From Anisodus tanguticus (lineage: Eukaryota > Streptophyta > Magnoliopsida > Solanales > Solanaceae): a DNA stretch of 64,000 nucleotides. The notes beneath the pieces are model-generated. The model had not been told where the DNA came from and searched no databases. It worked only from the letters and a program-made list of their open reading frames with translations. Of this stretch, positions 10,301-19,800 are shown in pieces. Both the position numbers and the translations under genes were made by a program. Location of the stretch: positions 14,930,001-14,994,000 of the forward strand of contig CM067541.1 in the NCBI GenBank assembly GCA_034509755.1, given 5' to 3'. Each line of letters begins with the position of its first letter. Within the stretch, counting starts at the first letter, position 1.

Positions 10301-11464
10301 TAATGGTTAATGCCTAATTAATTTGTAATGCTCACATATTTAGGATTTTGTTACAGTCCTTTCTGTTTTGGAGTTACTCATCACAAGTATATAGAAATTC
10401 ATAACTATTTTCTGCTTGAACTTTGTGAATGTATTTCCTATTAATTGTTGTTATCTAACGAATTCTCTTTTTCTCCTTCAATTTCAGATATTTATTTTAG
10501 ATGTAAAACTTTGTGAAAATGCTTTAGAATAATTAAGAATCAAACTTGCATTAATATAATAGCATATTTTAATCAAACATAAACTTCAAAGGGCAATTTT
10601 GTCTTTAACAAAGCTTATGCATGTATTAATAACCTTGGTATTGCTAATACCAAATACCAAATAGAGTGTATAACTAATACTTGCATTAGTTATACATAGA
10701 TTGAAAAAATGTACCAAACAAGGGATTAGTAATACCGAAAGCTAATGCATGTATTATTTTTTCTAATGCATCCTACCTAACGACCCCTTAGAATCAAATA
10801 AACTAATAACTTTGGGACATCATATCAACAATACCAAACAAGAAATTCGAAAACAAATATAAGAAAGAAACTTTAGACTTACAATTGTTTTGGTCTCATA
10901 GTAATCATCTAATGCCCACTGATACTTTGACTGATTCAAGCCAAACCAGTATGCCACTTGTTCATCCAAACTCGCATGGGCTATAAAGATCCATCCATAT
11001 ACATATTCACAAAAACAATTCCAGCAATCAAAATTGAGTAACATAAAGTGGGAAAAAAGAACATTTATTGATGAAATCAAGATCTGAAAAAGGAAAACGA
11101 AAATCTAGATTTTTTCGAAAGATGCAATAAAGTTAGCATCTTTTTTCCCTTTAGTAAAAAGAAATGAAAGAATGGGATACCAAAGAGAGAGAGAGAGAGA
11201 GAGGGCAAAAACGGTACCATTTTGAACTTTAGCGACAGCGTTCCAGAAAAACCCAAAAGACGAATGAGAGGGTTTATCATACTGCATTGGGGGAGACCAA
11301 ACCGGACATGACTTCTCCACCTGAACTGATAGATTGGAATCTACCGATTTTTTGGGTGACTCAGCAGAACCGGAGTTGGGTGTGGCTGGAGGGGTCATGA
11401 AAACCGTGTATGGCCCGATCTTACCGATCCGAGGAGGAGGAGTGCATTCACTGTTAATGGGCAT
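4316..11464 (-). CDS. conserved plant protein, 132 aa, three exons
   Basis: Spliced gene read on the minus strand: exon 1 11464-11218, exon 2 10980-10883, exon 3 4369-4316. Introns have GT...AG ends and phases join cleanly (247 + 98 + 54 nt = 133 codons including stop). The protein has an N-terminal Pro-rich part (IGKIGPYTVFMTPPATP, about residues 11-27), a central FGFFWNAVAKVQN, then LNQSKYQWALDDYYE and a Lys/Ala-rich tail ending SKLENV. I recognise this layout as a small, uncharacterised protein conserved across land plants. No catalytic motif, signal peptide or membrane segment is visible, so no function is proposed. The second intron is 6.5 kb and full of transposons. An extra small exon in that intron cannot be excluded, but none is needed to keep frame. 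Confidence 0.75.
6340..6795 (+). mobile_element. 5'-truncated RTE-clade LINE 3' end
   Basis: Bases from about 6355 encode a degraded reading frame containing LTEDMTLDRKLWKTYIRVEG, the typical C-terminus of plant RTE-type LINE polyproteins. A 3' UTR follows and ends in the module gttgagggtctatcg ... gtgggattacactgggtat (about 6684-6785) plus a T-rich tail. The same module forms the short SINE-like elements elsewhere in this window. The 5' boundary is uncertain. Confidence 0.65.
6808..6916 (+). mobile_element. SINE-like element next to LINE tail
   Basis: A second copy of the module lies immediately downstream of the LINE tail in the same orientation: cctctctacctccac, ggtaggggtagggtt, cacttgtgggaccacactgg and a gtatgttgttattg tail. 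It lacks a clear TSD and its 5' end looks shortened relative to the 9751 copy. Confidence 0.6.
8897..8920. repeat. (GAAA)n microsatellite
   Basis: About six GAAA units inside the 6.5-kb intron. Confidence 0.9.
9610..10787. mobile_element. Tourist/Harbinger-like MITE, 1178 bp, TTA TSD
   Basis: The ends ggggtcgtttggta (left) and the complement of acctaacgacccc (right) form terminal inverted repeats, flanked by TTA at 9607-9609 and 10788-10790. Subterminal stretches of gtattagtaatgc / ggtattgctaatacc pair between the two arms. A 3-bp TTA target and a GGGGTCGTTTGGT-like end fit PIF/Harbinger MITEs. It carries a nested SINE-like element at 9751-9875 and no transposase ORF. Confidence 0.75.
9751..9875 (+). 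mobile_element. SINE-like element with perfect 16-bp TSD
   Basis: A 125-bp element runs from ttgagccgagggtctatc to a (TTG)n tail. It is flanked by the exact repeat gtttggtgtattaaat at 9735-9750 and 9876-9891. It is inserted inside the Tourist-like element, so it is younger than that element. Its 5' end coincides with that of the copy at 100-221. Confidence 0.88.
10883..10980 (-). CDS. exon 2 of the 132-aa plant protein
   Basis: Exon of 98 bp between acceptor ctttatag (AG at 10982-10981) and donor GTAAGT (10882-10877). With one base from exon 1 it reads AHASLDEQVAYWFG followed by LNQSKYQWALDDYYETKTI, the most conserved block of the family. Confidence 0.82.
11184..11203. repeat. (GA)n microsatellite in intron 1
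   Basis: About ten GA units on the plus strand (CT on the sense strand), just inside the first intron of the minus-strand gene, near the donor at 11217. Confidence 0.9.
11218..11464 (-). CDS. exon 1 of the 132-aa plant protein
   Basis: ATG at 11464-11462; 82 codons plus one base, ending ...AKVQN at donor atg|GTACCG (GT at 11217-11216). The open frame runs on into the intron to 11105, but the downstream residues are low complexity (Leu/Ser from the CT tract) and do not fit the family. The Pro-rich N-terminus TPPATP is conserved. Confidence 0.8.
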
Positions 11465-12705
11465 TCTTGAAATAACAGTGACTTCTTATGGGGATTTTGG
11501 AGTGTTGGGAATGGGTGACAACACTATAATGTGGACTTAAAAGTAAGAGATAGTAAAAGGAACATGAACGGTCTTAGGAGTTTGTAAGGCAAGATTGTGG
11601 GTTTGTTGGGTGGGGTGTGGGCGGGGGGGGGCCTCCGGATTCAATGCTGCTGTCAGGATCTTTGTGTGTTTTTCCTATTTAGTACTAGTAAAATTTGTAT
11701 TATTTTTTCTTTCATTATCTTGATTGTTGATCCACTGAAAAATGATAGAGTCATACCTATTTACAACATCATCTTTATATGATTGATCTACGCACATGGT
11801 AAGACAAAGGAGAATTTTTTTGTTAGAGTATTGATGAAATGAATTGAGCATAATAATATAATAATAATTTAAAATAACTTAAAATGAACAATAATGAATT
11901 CAGCAAATTAAAAACACATACTAACTTGGTATCGATAGAGGCATGTTTGATGCAGTGTCCTAAGATAAAAATTCGCCCCCACTTGTGTTGCAGTTTTACG
12001 GACGTCTGTCTAGAGGATACAACTATCTAAGTGAGAGTTCTAGCACAAGAACTTCACTTCTGGCAAATTTACTATATGTGTTCTTCAGAAACTTGTTTTT
12101 GAAGAAGAAAAAGTATAAGCCACAATCTTAAATCATTAATTGTGAAAAAGTCAAAAAACTGATTGATTGTAGTTTTTCTGTCTTGTTGTGTATCAACCTC
12201 CAATCAAGTGATCAACCTTCTTTATATAGAGTAGCATATGAATAGTTACAACCATTCATAACAAAGTTTGTAATTGTTCTGAATATGCAACATTTGATTC
12301 GAATTTTCTGTTCATTGATCACTTTATTTCTTCTTAATTCCATACAAGTTCCAATAATTTTCTCACTAAAAAACTAGCATGAAAAAAGTATGAAATTTGA
12401 GTTGAATTAAAGAAGTCTCACTCCGATGTAGCAAAGAAAGATAATAGTATCATGTGAAAGATGTTACAGAGCAGGTTACAACCAAAACTTTAATTGATGT
12501 CAAAGATGACACCCCAATCTCATGTGAAGGAAAAGTACATGTAGTGTGATTTATCAGCGGTTTTAGATTCTTATTCTGAAGCTCAGATAAAAATTCATGT
12601 CCATGTATTATCCGGTGAATATAGACTTGTTAGAAAACAACCTACAAATAAGTACAATTTGGTCTACTTCACTTGAACAACTAAATATATTATAGGCTAG
12701 TACTC
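11465..12705. other. upstream region of the 132-aa protein gene
   Basis: The stretch lies between the start codon at 11464 and the satellite array. A G-rich tract (11607-11631) lies about 145-165 bases upstream of the ATG. A possible minus-strand TATA-like catataaag lies near 11774-11781. The rest (11.8-12.7 kb) is AT-rich with no coding signal recognised. Confidence 0.4.
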
Positions 12706-12887
12706 ACCTAAAGTGTAAAAAATCACGAATTTGAGTTTATGGGTTTAGAAATACAATAATAAGCGACGTCGGTCATGACAAAGTAATGGGTGTCAATCAA
12801 CATCCTATTTTTCATGAACCGGGTGAATTTTAGGCCAATCAGATATAGTCGACACGATTCTAGAAAATATAGAATTCGACTTATTGG

Positions 12888-12960
12888 ACGATCCTAGAAA
12901 ATTCGAACCTACGAATCGCCAATTGTGAGTTGGGCGCTGTAACCATTCAGCCATGGATGC
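12888..12960 (-). pseudogene. plastid-type tRNA-Ile(CAU)-like fragment
   Basis: On the minus strand the sequence starts gcatccatggctgaatgg, followed by agcgcccaactcacaattgg and attcgtaggttcgaa. This is close to the chloroplast trnI-CAU gene as I remember it. The anticodon triplet reads CAC instead of CAT, and the 3' acceptor arm (aggatcg) no longer pairs well with the 5' arm. It is therefore a degraded organelle-derived insertion, not a working tRNA gene. It lies inside the satellite edge, between monomers 1 and 2. Confidence 0.6.
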
Positions 12961-14309
12961 TTAGCGGGGATCCTCGTACATGGTGAATAACCAAATTCTA
13001 CTGATCGAAAGTGCAAAAAATCACGGAATTGAGCTTCTAGGCTTAGAACTGCATTAATAAGCGACGTCGGTCATGACGAGGTAATGGGTGTCGATCACCA
13101 GCATGTTTTTCGTGGATCGAGTGAATTTCAGGCCAATCAGATATAGTTGACAGGATTCTAGAATATCCGTGTGCCACCGAAAGTGCAAAAAATCACGAAT
13201 TTGAGTTTCTGGATTTAAAAATGCAATAATAAGATACGTCGGCCATGGCGAAGTAATTAGTGTCGATCACCAGCCTGTTTGTGATGGACCGGGTGAATTT
13301 CAGGCCAATTAGAGACAGTCAACTGGATTTTAGAATATCCGTTTGCCACGAAAAGTGTAAAAATTCACGAATTTGAGTTTATGGGCTTAAAAATGTAATA
13401 ACAAGCGATGTCGGTCATGACAAAGTAATAAGTGTCGATCATCAGCCTATTTGTGATAGACCATGTGAATTTTAGGACAATCAGAGACCGTCGACATTTT
13501 TCTAGAAAATTTGTGTGTTAATACCCATCGAAAGTGCAAAAAATCATGAATTTGAGTTTCTAGGCTTAGAAATGCATTCATAAGCGATGTCGGCCGTGAC
13601 GAAGTAATGAGTGTCAATCACCAGTCTGTTAGTGATGGACCAGATAAATTTCAGGCCAATTAGAGACAGTCGACATGATTCTAGAAAATACGTGTGATAA
13701 TACCCACCGAAAGTGCAAAAAATCAAGAATTTGAGTGTTGGGCTTAGAAATGCAATGATAAGCGACGTCGTCCATGACGAAGTAATGTGTGTAGATCACA
13801 AGCCTGTTTGTGATGGACCGGATGAATTTCAGGCCAATCAGAGACAGTCGACATGATTCTAAAAAATTTGTGTGCTAATACCCACCAAAAGTGTAAAAAA
13901 TCACGGATTTTAGTTTCTGGTTAGGAAATGCAATAATAAGCGATGTCGGCCATGACGAAGTAATGTGTGTCAATCACCATCTTGTTTTTCATGGACCGGG
14001 TGAATTTCTGGCCAATTAGAGACAATCCACATGATTTTAGAAAATCAGGGTGCTAATACCCATCGAAAGTGCAAAAAATAACAGATTTGAGTTTCTAGGC
14101 TTAGAAATGCAATAATAAGCTATATCGGCCATGACGAAGTAATGGGTGTCGATCACAACCATATTTTTCATGGATCGGGTGAATTTTAAAACAATTAGAG
14201 ATAGTCGACATATTTCTAGAAAATACGTGTGATAATACTCACCGAAAATGCAAAAAATCACAAATTTAAGTTTCTAGGTTAGGATATGCAATAATAAGAG
14301 TTGTCGGTC

Positions 14310-14440
14310 AACAACAACAATAACATATCCAGTGAAATTCCACAACGTGGGGTCTGTGGAGGGTAGAGTGTACATAGACCTTACCTCCACCTTGATTGGT
14401 AGATCGACTGTTTCAGGAGACCCTCAGCTGAAGACAAAAC
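14310..14440 (-). mobile_element. SINE-like element inside satellite monomer, copy 1
   Basis: Minus-oriented SINE-like element (acaacaacaataacatatcc ... tcagctgaagacaaaac) in the cgacgtcggcc part of a monomer. The flanking monomer bases are duplicated: aataagagttgtcggtc at 14293-14309 and aataagcgatgtcggcc at 14441-14457. Copies 2-4 sit at the same monomer position. Confidence 0.85.
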
Positions 14441-15350
14441 AATAAGCGATGTCGGCCATGACGAAGTAATGAGTGTCGGTCATCATCCTATTTTTCATGG
14501 ACCTGGTGAATTTCAGGCCAATTAGAGATAGTCAACAGGATTCTAGATAATATGTGTGTTAATATCCATCGAAAGTGCAAACAAATCACTAATTTATGTT
14601 TTTGGGCTTAAAATGCAATAATAAGCGACGTCGACCATGACGAAGTAATGGATGTCTATCACAAGCCTGATTTACATGAATCGGGTGAATTTCAAGCGAA
14701 TTAGAGACAATCGGCAGGAATTTTGAGAATATGTGTGCTAATACCTACGGAAAGTGGAACAAATCACGAATTTGAGTTTCTCAGCTTAGAAATGCAATAA
14801 TAAGCGACGTCGGCCATAGCGAAGTTCTTGGTATCGATCACCAAACTGTTTATAATGGATCGGGTGAATTTCAAGCCAATTAGAGATCGTCGATTGGATT
14901 CTAGAAAATCTGTGTGCTAATACCCACTGAAAGTGCAAAAAATCACAAATTTGAGTTTCTGGGCTTAGAAATGCAACGATAAGATACGCCGGCCATGACG
15001 AAGTAATGAGGTTCAATCACCAGCATGTTTATGATGGACCGGGTGAATTTCAGGCCAATTAGAGACGATCGACATGATTCTAGAAAATCCGTGTGCTAAT
15101 ACCCACGGAAAGTGCAAAAAATGACGAAATTGAGTTTCTGGCTTAGAAATGCAATAATAAGATATGTCATTCATGACGAAGTAATGAATGTCGATCATAA
15201 GCTTGTTTGTGATGGATCGGGTGAATTTCATGTCAATCAGAGACAATCGACGTGATTCTAGAAAATCCGTTTGCTAATACACACCGAAAGAGTAAAAAAT
15301 CACGGATTTGAGTTTTTGGGCTTAGAAATGCAATAATAAGCAACGTCGAT

Positions 15351-18300
15351 TGTTGACACCCAATTTTGTCCCCTTTCTTCCGATTATCTATTTGAGATTT
15401 TATTATCATTATTAATTATTATTATTCGCATTTTCTACTATCATTTGCCTTTTAATATCCTACTCATAGTTTTTATCATAATATTCTATGTTATTTTATT
15501 TTCGCAAAACGACATCGCATTTTTTTATTAACCATTAAGTATTTCGCAAATATTCTATTTTTATTATTATCACATCGTTATTTTTTATCTTTATAATTTA
15601 CATTTTTTGCAAATCATCTAATAATAAACCCCTTTTAAACCACAACCCATTTTCTCCTTAACCCGAAATATTCTACCCAGCCCACAAAAATTACAGCCCA
15701 ACTCCCCACTCCCCATCTTTTATTCGGCCCAACCGGCCATCAACCCAACCCATCGGCCCAACCGACCCATTTCGGCCCAACACCCCTTTATTTCCCTAAA
15801 ACCTAAAAACCAAAACAAAACCCTTCTCTTTTTTTTACCAACCCGTCACTCATGCCGCTGCCCCCATACCCACACCCTAAAAAGGGGTCACCCTACTGCT
15901 ACCACCAACCCCCATCACACCACTGACACCGCCAAACCCTACACTGTCACTTCACTCATACCCTATTCCCTCAAATCCCCGACTTGCACCCTTGAAATCT
16001 GCCCCAAAATCGTCACTTTTCCCTTTTTATTTTTGAAATTCAAACTCGGTTTTAGGGGGCCATCTATAAATACCCCCTTGTTCTTCATTTTGAAGGGGTG
16101 TCCGAATCCGAAAAAGAAAGGGATTTTTGGAGGTCGAAAAGGTCGGTTTTTTTTTGGAGGTCCGAAAGTGAAAAAAACAGGGGTCCGAATAAAAAAAAGG
16201 GAGAAAGAAAACGGGTCGGGTCGGGTCTGGAGTCCGAAAATACAAAGAAAAACATCGAAAACCGAAGGGAAAAATCAGAAACAAATGGTTTGATTGTTCT
16301 TAAAATTTTTCTTTTAAAACACCCCTCTTTGGTCCTTAATTTTTAAATTCGACAATCCCTTTTTGAATACTAGTTTCAATCCTAAAAAAATCCCCCTTTT
16401 GTTCTTCACATTTTTGTTGCATTTCGGGTCGAGTTGTTCCGGTTCGGGTCAAAACCGGGTCCAAAAATCAGAAAATCAGAATTCTTAAATCGCAAAATCA
16501 AAATCCAAAAAATAACCTCTCCGAGCGGATTCAACGATTCGAACTGACACCTCGATTCGCTGTCCGAAGGTCCGTAAACTCAATTTCCTCTCGAATTTTA
16601 TTTCCTACCATCTCTGTGTGTTTTTCTCTTAATTAGTTATGTATTAGCTATGCTTGTTGGATATTATTGTCTGTTTTAGCATGCTTTAGCTAATCTAGGT
16701 TGATTTTTGTTCATTAAGTCATCAATTAAGTTTATGTTGGTATGTTAAGTATGCTATTCGATACCAGTTTAAACTGTCATGGTGTGACTTAATCAAGCAT
16801 TTCATGATGTTTGCTATTGTGGTTGTATACCAATCCGTCTAGCTAATCATTGATATTTGAACATGTTGCGTTTGGGTTATGTCCAATATTAGGAGGAATA
16901 TAGGTACAGTTCAACATGATTAATATAATGTGATGCTTGTTTTACCTTTAGGAGTAATAATGTAGGCTAGTTTGAGGCCTGATTATGTGACTGTGGTTTG
17001 GTCCTTCACATGTTTTTTTGAGATCATTTTAGTAGTGACACATCTAATGTTCTGTGAGTGTCTTGGCCTAAATGCTCTATCTGAAGTGTTATCTTTATTT
17101 TGATCATTTAGACATCCCCGTTTGTCTCACATATCTATTGGACTAACTACATGTTTATTTCACCTATCTAGGAGTCAGTATGCTCAATATGTATTGTATG
17201 CGTGACTGTGTATATTTATCTTAGCTTAAATAGTCCTACACCTCTGAGATATTGTCCTTGATAGATTACTTTTTCATTTCTATGTCCCATAGGCAGTTTA
17301 ATTTGACCATAATGTTTAGCCTAGACTGAATAGTTTGCATGCTTAGGAGGTTATTTATCTTGTTTGAGTACTGGCATGCCTCTGTGACTATAATGTCTAC
17401 TACATTATCCCCTTATTTGTATGAATATCCCCAAGTTTAGTATAGCATGAACATCCTTATATGTTAGTGATGTATCCTCTGTTTGGTTTGCTTGGTGTAT
17501 GAAAACATATTCCGTTACTAACTTTCTTATTATCTATGTCGTGTATCAAATATGAGGCCCAACAACATATTACTTTTCATGAATTATTTATTTATATTTA
17601 TTTTATGTATATATTTTCATGTTCCGTCTGCTAATCCTTTCTTTTCTTTCGTTTAGATGAAATGCATCGGGAGCAACGAAGAGTCTCGTTATGAGACTCA
17701 TCCTGACTATTGTCAAGCGAAGACACTCCACGTTCATTGCATCCTCCTGCCTCGGGATTTCTAAACAATAGGGCGGGATGCTATTGTCATCCGCCCTAGT
17801 CGCTGCTTTTAAATTCTTTAATCCTGCCCATTTTTATTTTTGTTGTAACTTAATTATTTAATTTTATGCGGTCATTGGAACACTTAGAATAATTAGGCCT
17901 TGAATCGATAAATTAACAGGGTAGTTTAAAATTAGAAACTCGTCGCTAGCTTATTTATTTTAGGCTCGTCACACGCATTATTCTATCCCATTTGCAATTC
18001 AAAACTTTCAAAACAATTTATTCATCTCTTACTCGCATTATTAATCATACATATAAGATTTCGTTTCTTATCCCATTTGCAATTCAAAATGACTTCCATA
18101 AAAATCACTTCTTTGCATTATAAACAATATGATTTTTTCTTTAGTATCAATTGTCAAAAATAAGTATTTTATAAACAATGCCATACAAATGCATGTATTT
18201 TATGCAAAAGCCAACTTTACATTTATTTTGTTGGCCATATAAATGCATGTTTTTATCCAAAAAATCAATTTTACATATATTTATAAACAATGTCATGCAT

Positions 18301-18605
18301 ACTTTTAGGATTTTTTATTTCTCCAAACCCCAATCACCTTTGCGAGACTCCTAAAAAAGAATAAGCAGTAAAAATCTTTACGTTGTCAAAATGCATCTTT
18401 TAACTACTTGCAACATTCTTAACCATTTAACATCATTAATCATAGTTCATTTTGCAGCATTTATGTTAATATTTAGGTGCTTTAATATACCGTAGAATAA
18501 TTAGGTGGCGACTCTTTAAGTTTTAATTAATTTTGGAATCACCAATACGTCACGACTATGTCGAATCCCTCTTCCTCACGGATGGGGTAAAAAATGGGTG
18601 CGACA
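15351..18605 (+). mobile_element. solo LTR (3255 bp) inserted in satellite 1
   Basis: The element begins tgttgacacccaattttgtc and ends gggtgcgaca (TG...CA with short TGTTG/CGACA inverted ends). It is flanked by a 5-bp duplication of satellite sequence, tcgat at 15346-15350 and 18606-18610. There is no gag, pol or primer-site structure inside, so it is a solo LTR. Length, the 5-bp TSD, the GGCCCAACC-rich U3 and the end motif cacggatggggtaaaaaatg resemble the long LTRs of Ty3/gypsy Tat/Ogre-type elements (from memory). Small ORFs at 16027-16346 are chance frames. The rest has no coding signal. Confidence 0.78.
16064..16073 (+). promoter_or_regulatory. putative LTR TATA box
   Basis: Tctataaata lies about 715 bases from the LTR start, where a U3 promoter would be expected. 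This orientation supports plus-strand polarity for the solo LTR. Confidence 0.5.
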
Positions 18606-19671
18606 TCGATTATGACGAAGAAATGGGTCTCGATCATCAGCCTGTTTTTTATGAACCGGGTGTATTTCAGGACTATGAGACAAAGTCGACAGAATTCTAA
18701 AAAAATTGTGTGCTAATATCCACCGAAAGTGCAAAAAATCACGAATTTAAGTTTCTGGACTTAGAAATGCAATAATAAGCGACGTTGGCCATGATGAAGT
18801 AATGAGTGTCGATCACAAGCATGTTTTTCATGGATCGGGTGAATTTCAGGCACATTAGAGAAAGTCTACATGATTCTTGAAAATTCGTGTGCTAATATTA
18901 ACCCATCGAAAGTGCAAAAAGTCAAGAAATTGAATTTTGAGCTTAGAAATTTAATAATAAGCGACGTCGGGCTTGATAAAGTAATGTGTATTGTGATGGA
19001 CTAGGTAAATTTCATGCCAACCAGAGCCTGTCGACCGGATTCAAGAAAATTTGTATGCTAATATCCATCGAAAGTGCAAAAAATCACGAATTTGAGTTTT
19101 TAGGCTTAGAAATGCAATAATAAGTGATGTTGGCAATGACGAAGTAATGTGTGTCGCTCACAAGCCTGTTTGTGATGGATCGTGTGAATTTCAGGCAAAT
19201 AAGAGACAATCGATATGACTAGAAAATCAGTGTGTTAATACCCACTAAAAGTGAAAAAAATCACGAATTTTAGTTTTTGGGTTAGGAAATGCAATAATAA
19301 GCGATGTCGGCCATGACGAAGTAATGGGTGTCGATCACCAGCCTGTTTTTTCATGGACAGAGTGAATTTTAGGCCAATCAGAGACAGTTCACAAGATTTT
19401 AGAAAATCCGGGTGCTAATACCCATCGAAATTATAAAAAATTACTAATTTGAGTTTTTGGGCTTATAGATGCAATAATAAGCGACGTCGGCCATGACTAA
19501 GTAACGGATGTCAATCACAACCCTATTTTTCATGGACCGGGTGAATTTCAGGATAATTAAAGATAGTTAACATAATTTTAGAAAATCTATGTGCTAATAC
19601 TCACCGAAAGTGCAAAAAATCACGAATTTGAGTTTCTGGGCTAGAATTTGCAATAATAAGTGATGTCGGCC

Positions 19672-19800
19672 AACAACAACAACATACCCAGTGCAATCCC
19701 ACAACGTGGGGTCTATGGTGGGTAGAGTGTACATACACCTTACCTCCACCTTGATAGGTAGAGCGACTATTTTCGGGAGACCTTCGGTTCAAGACAAAGC
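19672..19800 (-). mobile_element. SINE-like element inside satellite monomer, copy 2
   Basis: Same element and same monomer position as copy 1. It is flanked by aataagtgatgtcggcc on the left (19655-19671) and aataagtgatgtcagcc on the right (19801-19817). Confidence 0.85.

Larger units (their letters stand above)
4370..10882 (-). other. 6.5-kb transposon-rich intron 2
   Basis: The stretch lies between the GTAAGT donor at 10882-10877 and the AG acceptor at 4371-4370. It holds a truncated RTE LINE 3' end and SINE-like copies (6340-6916), a gaggcggatccaaaattt-type interspersed repeat (about 7510-7830, boundaries unclear), a (GAAA)n tract, and a 1.18-kb Tourist-like element with a nested SINE (9610-10787). 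C-rich runs occur near 5305-5335. No conserved coding exon was recognised inside. Confidence 0.65.
12706..15350. repeat. satellite 1, left segment (~179-bp monomers)
   Basis: Tandem monomers of about 172-180 bp are marked by aaagtgcaaaaaatcacga, gagtttctgggcttagaaa, aataagcgacgtcggcc, atgacgaagtaatg, tgtcgatcac, gaatttcaggccaat, agacagtcgac and gattctagaaaat. Adjacent starts at about 13178, 13349, 13529 and 13708 give periods of 172-180 bp. Copies differ by about 10-20%. The size fits nucleosome-length centromeric or heterochromatic satellites. The family name is not recognised. A tRNA-like insert separates the first two monomers, and one monomer holds a SINE. Confidence 0.92.

Noticed and set aside
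12888..12960. Functional tRNA gene
   Set aside because: Acceptor stem no longer pairs, anticodon is changed, and it lies in satellite DNA.
16027..16346. Overlapping ORFs rich in Lys/Arg/Phe
   Set aside because: They lie in three frames of the R/U5 part of a solo LTR, with low-complexity composition.
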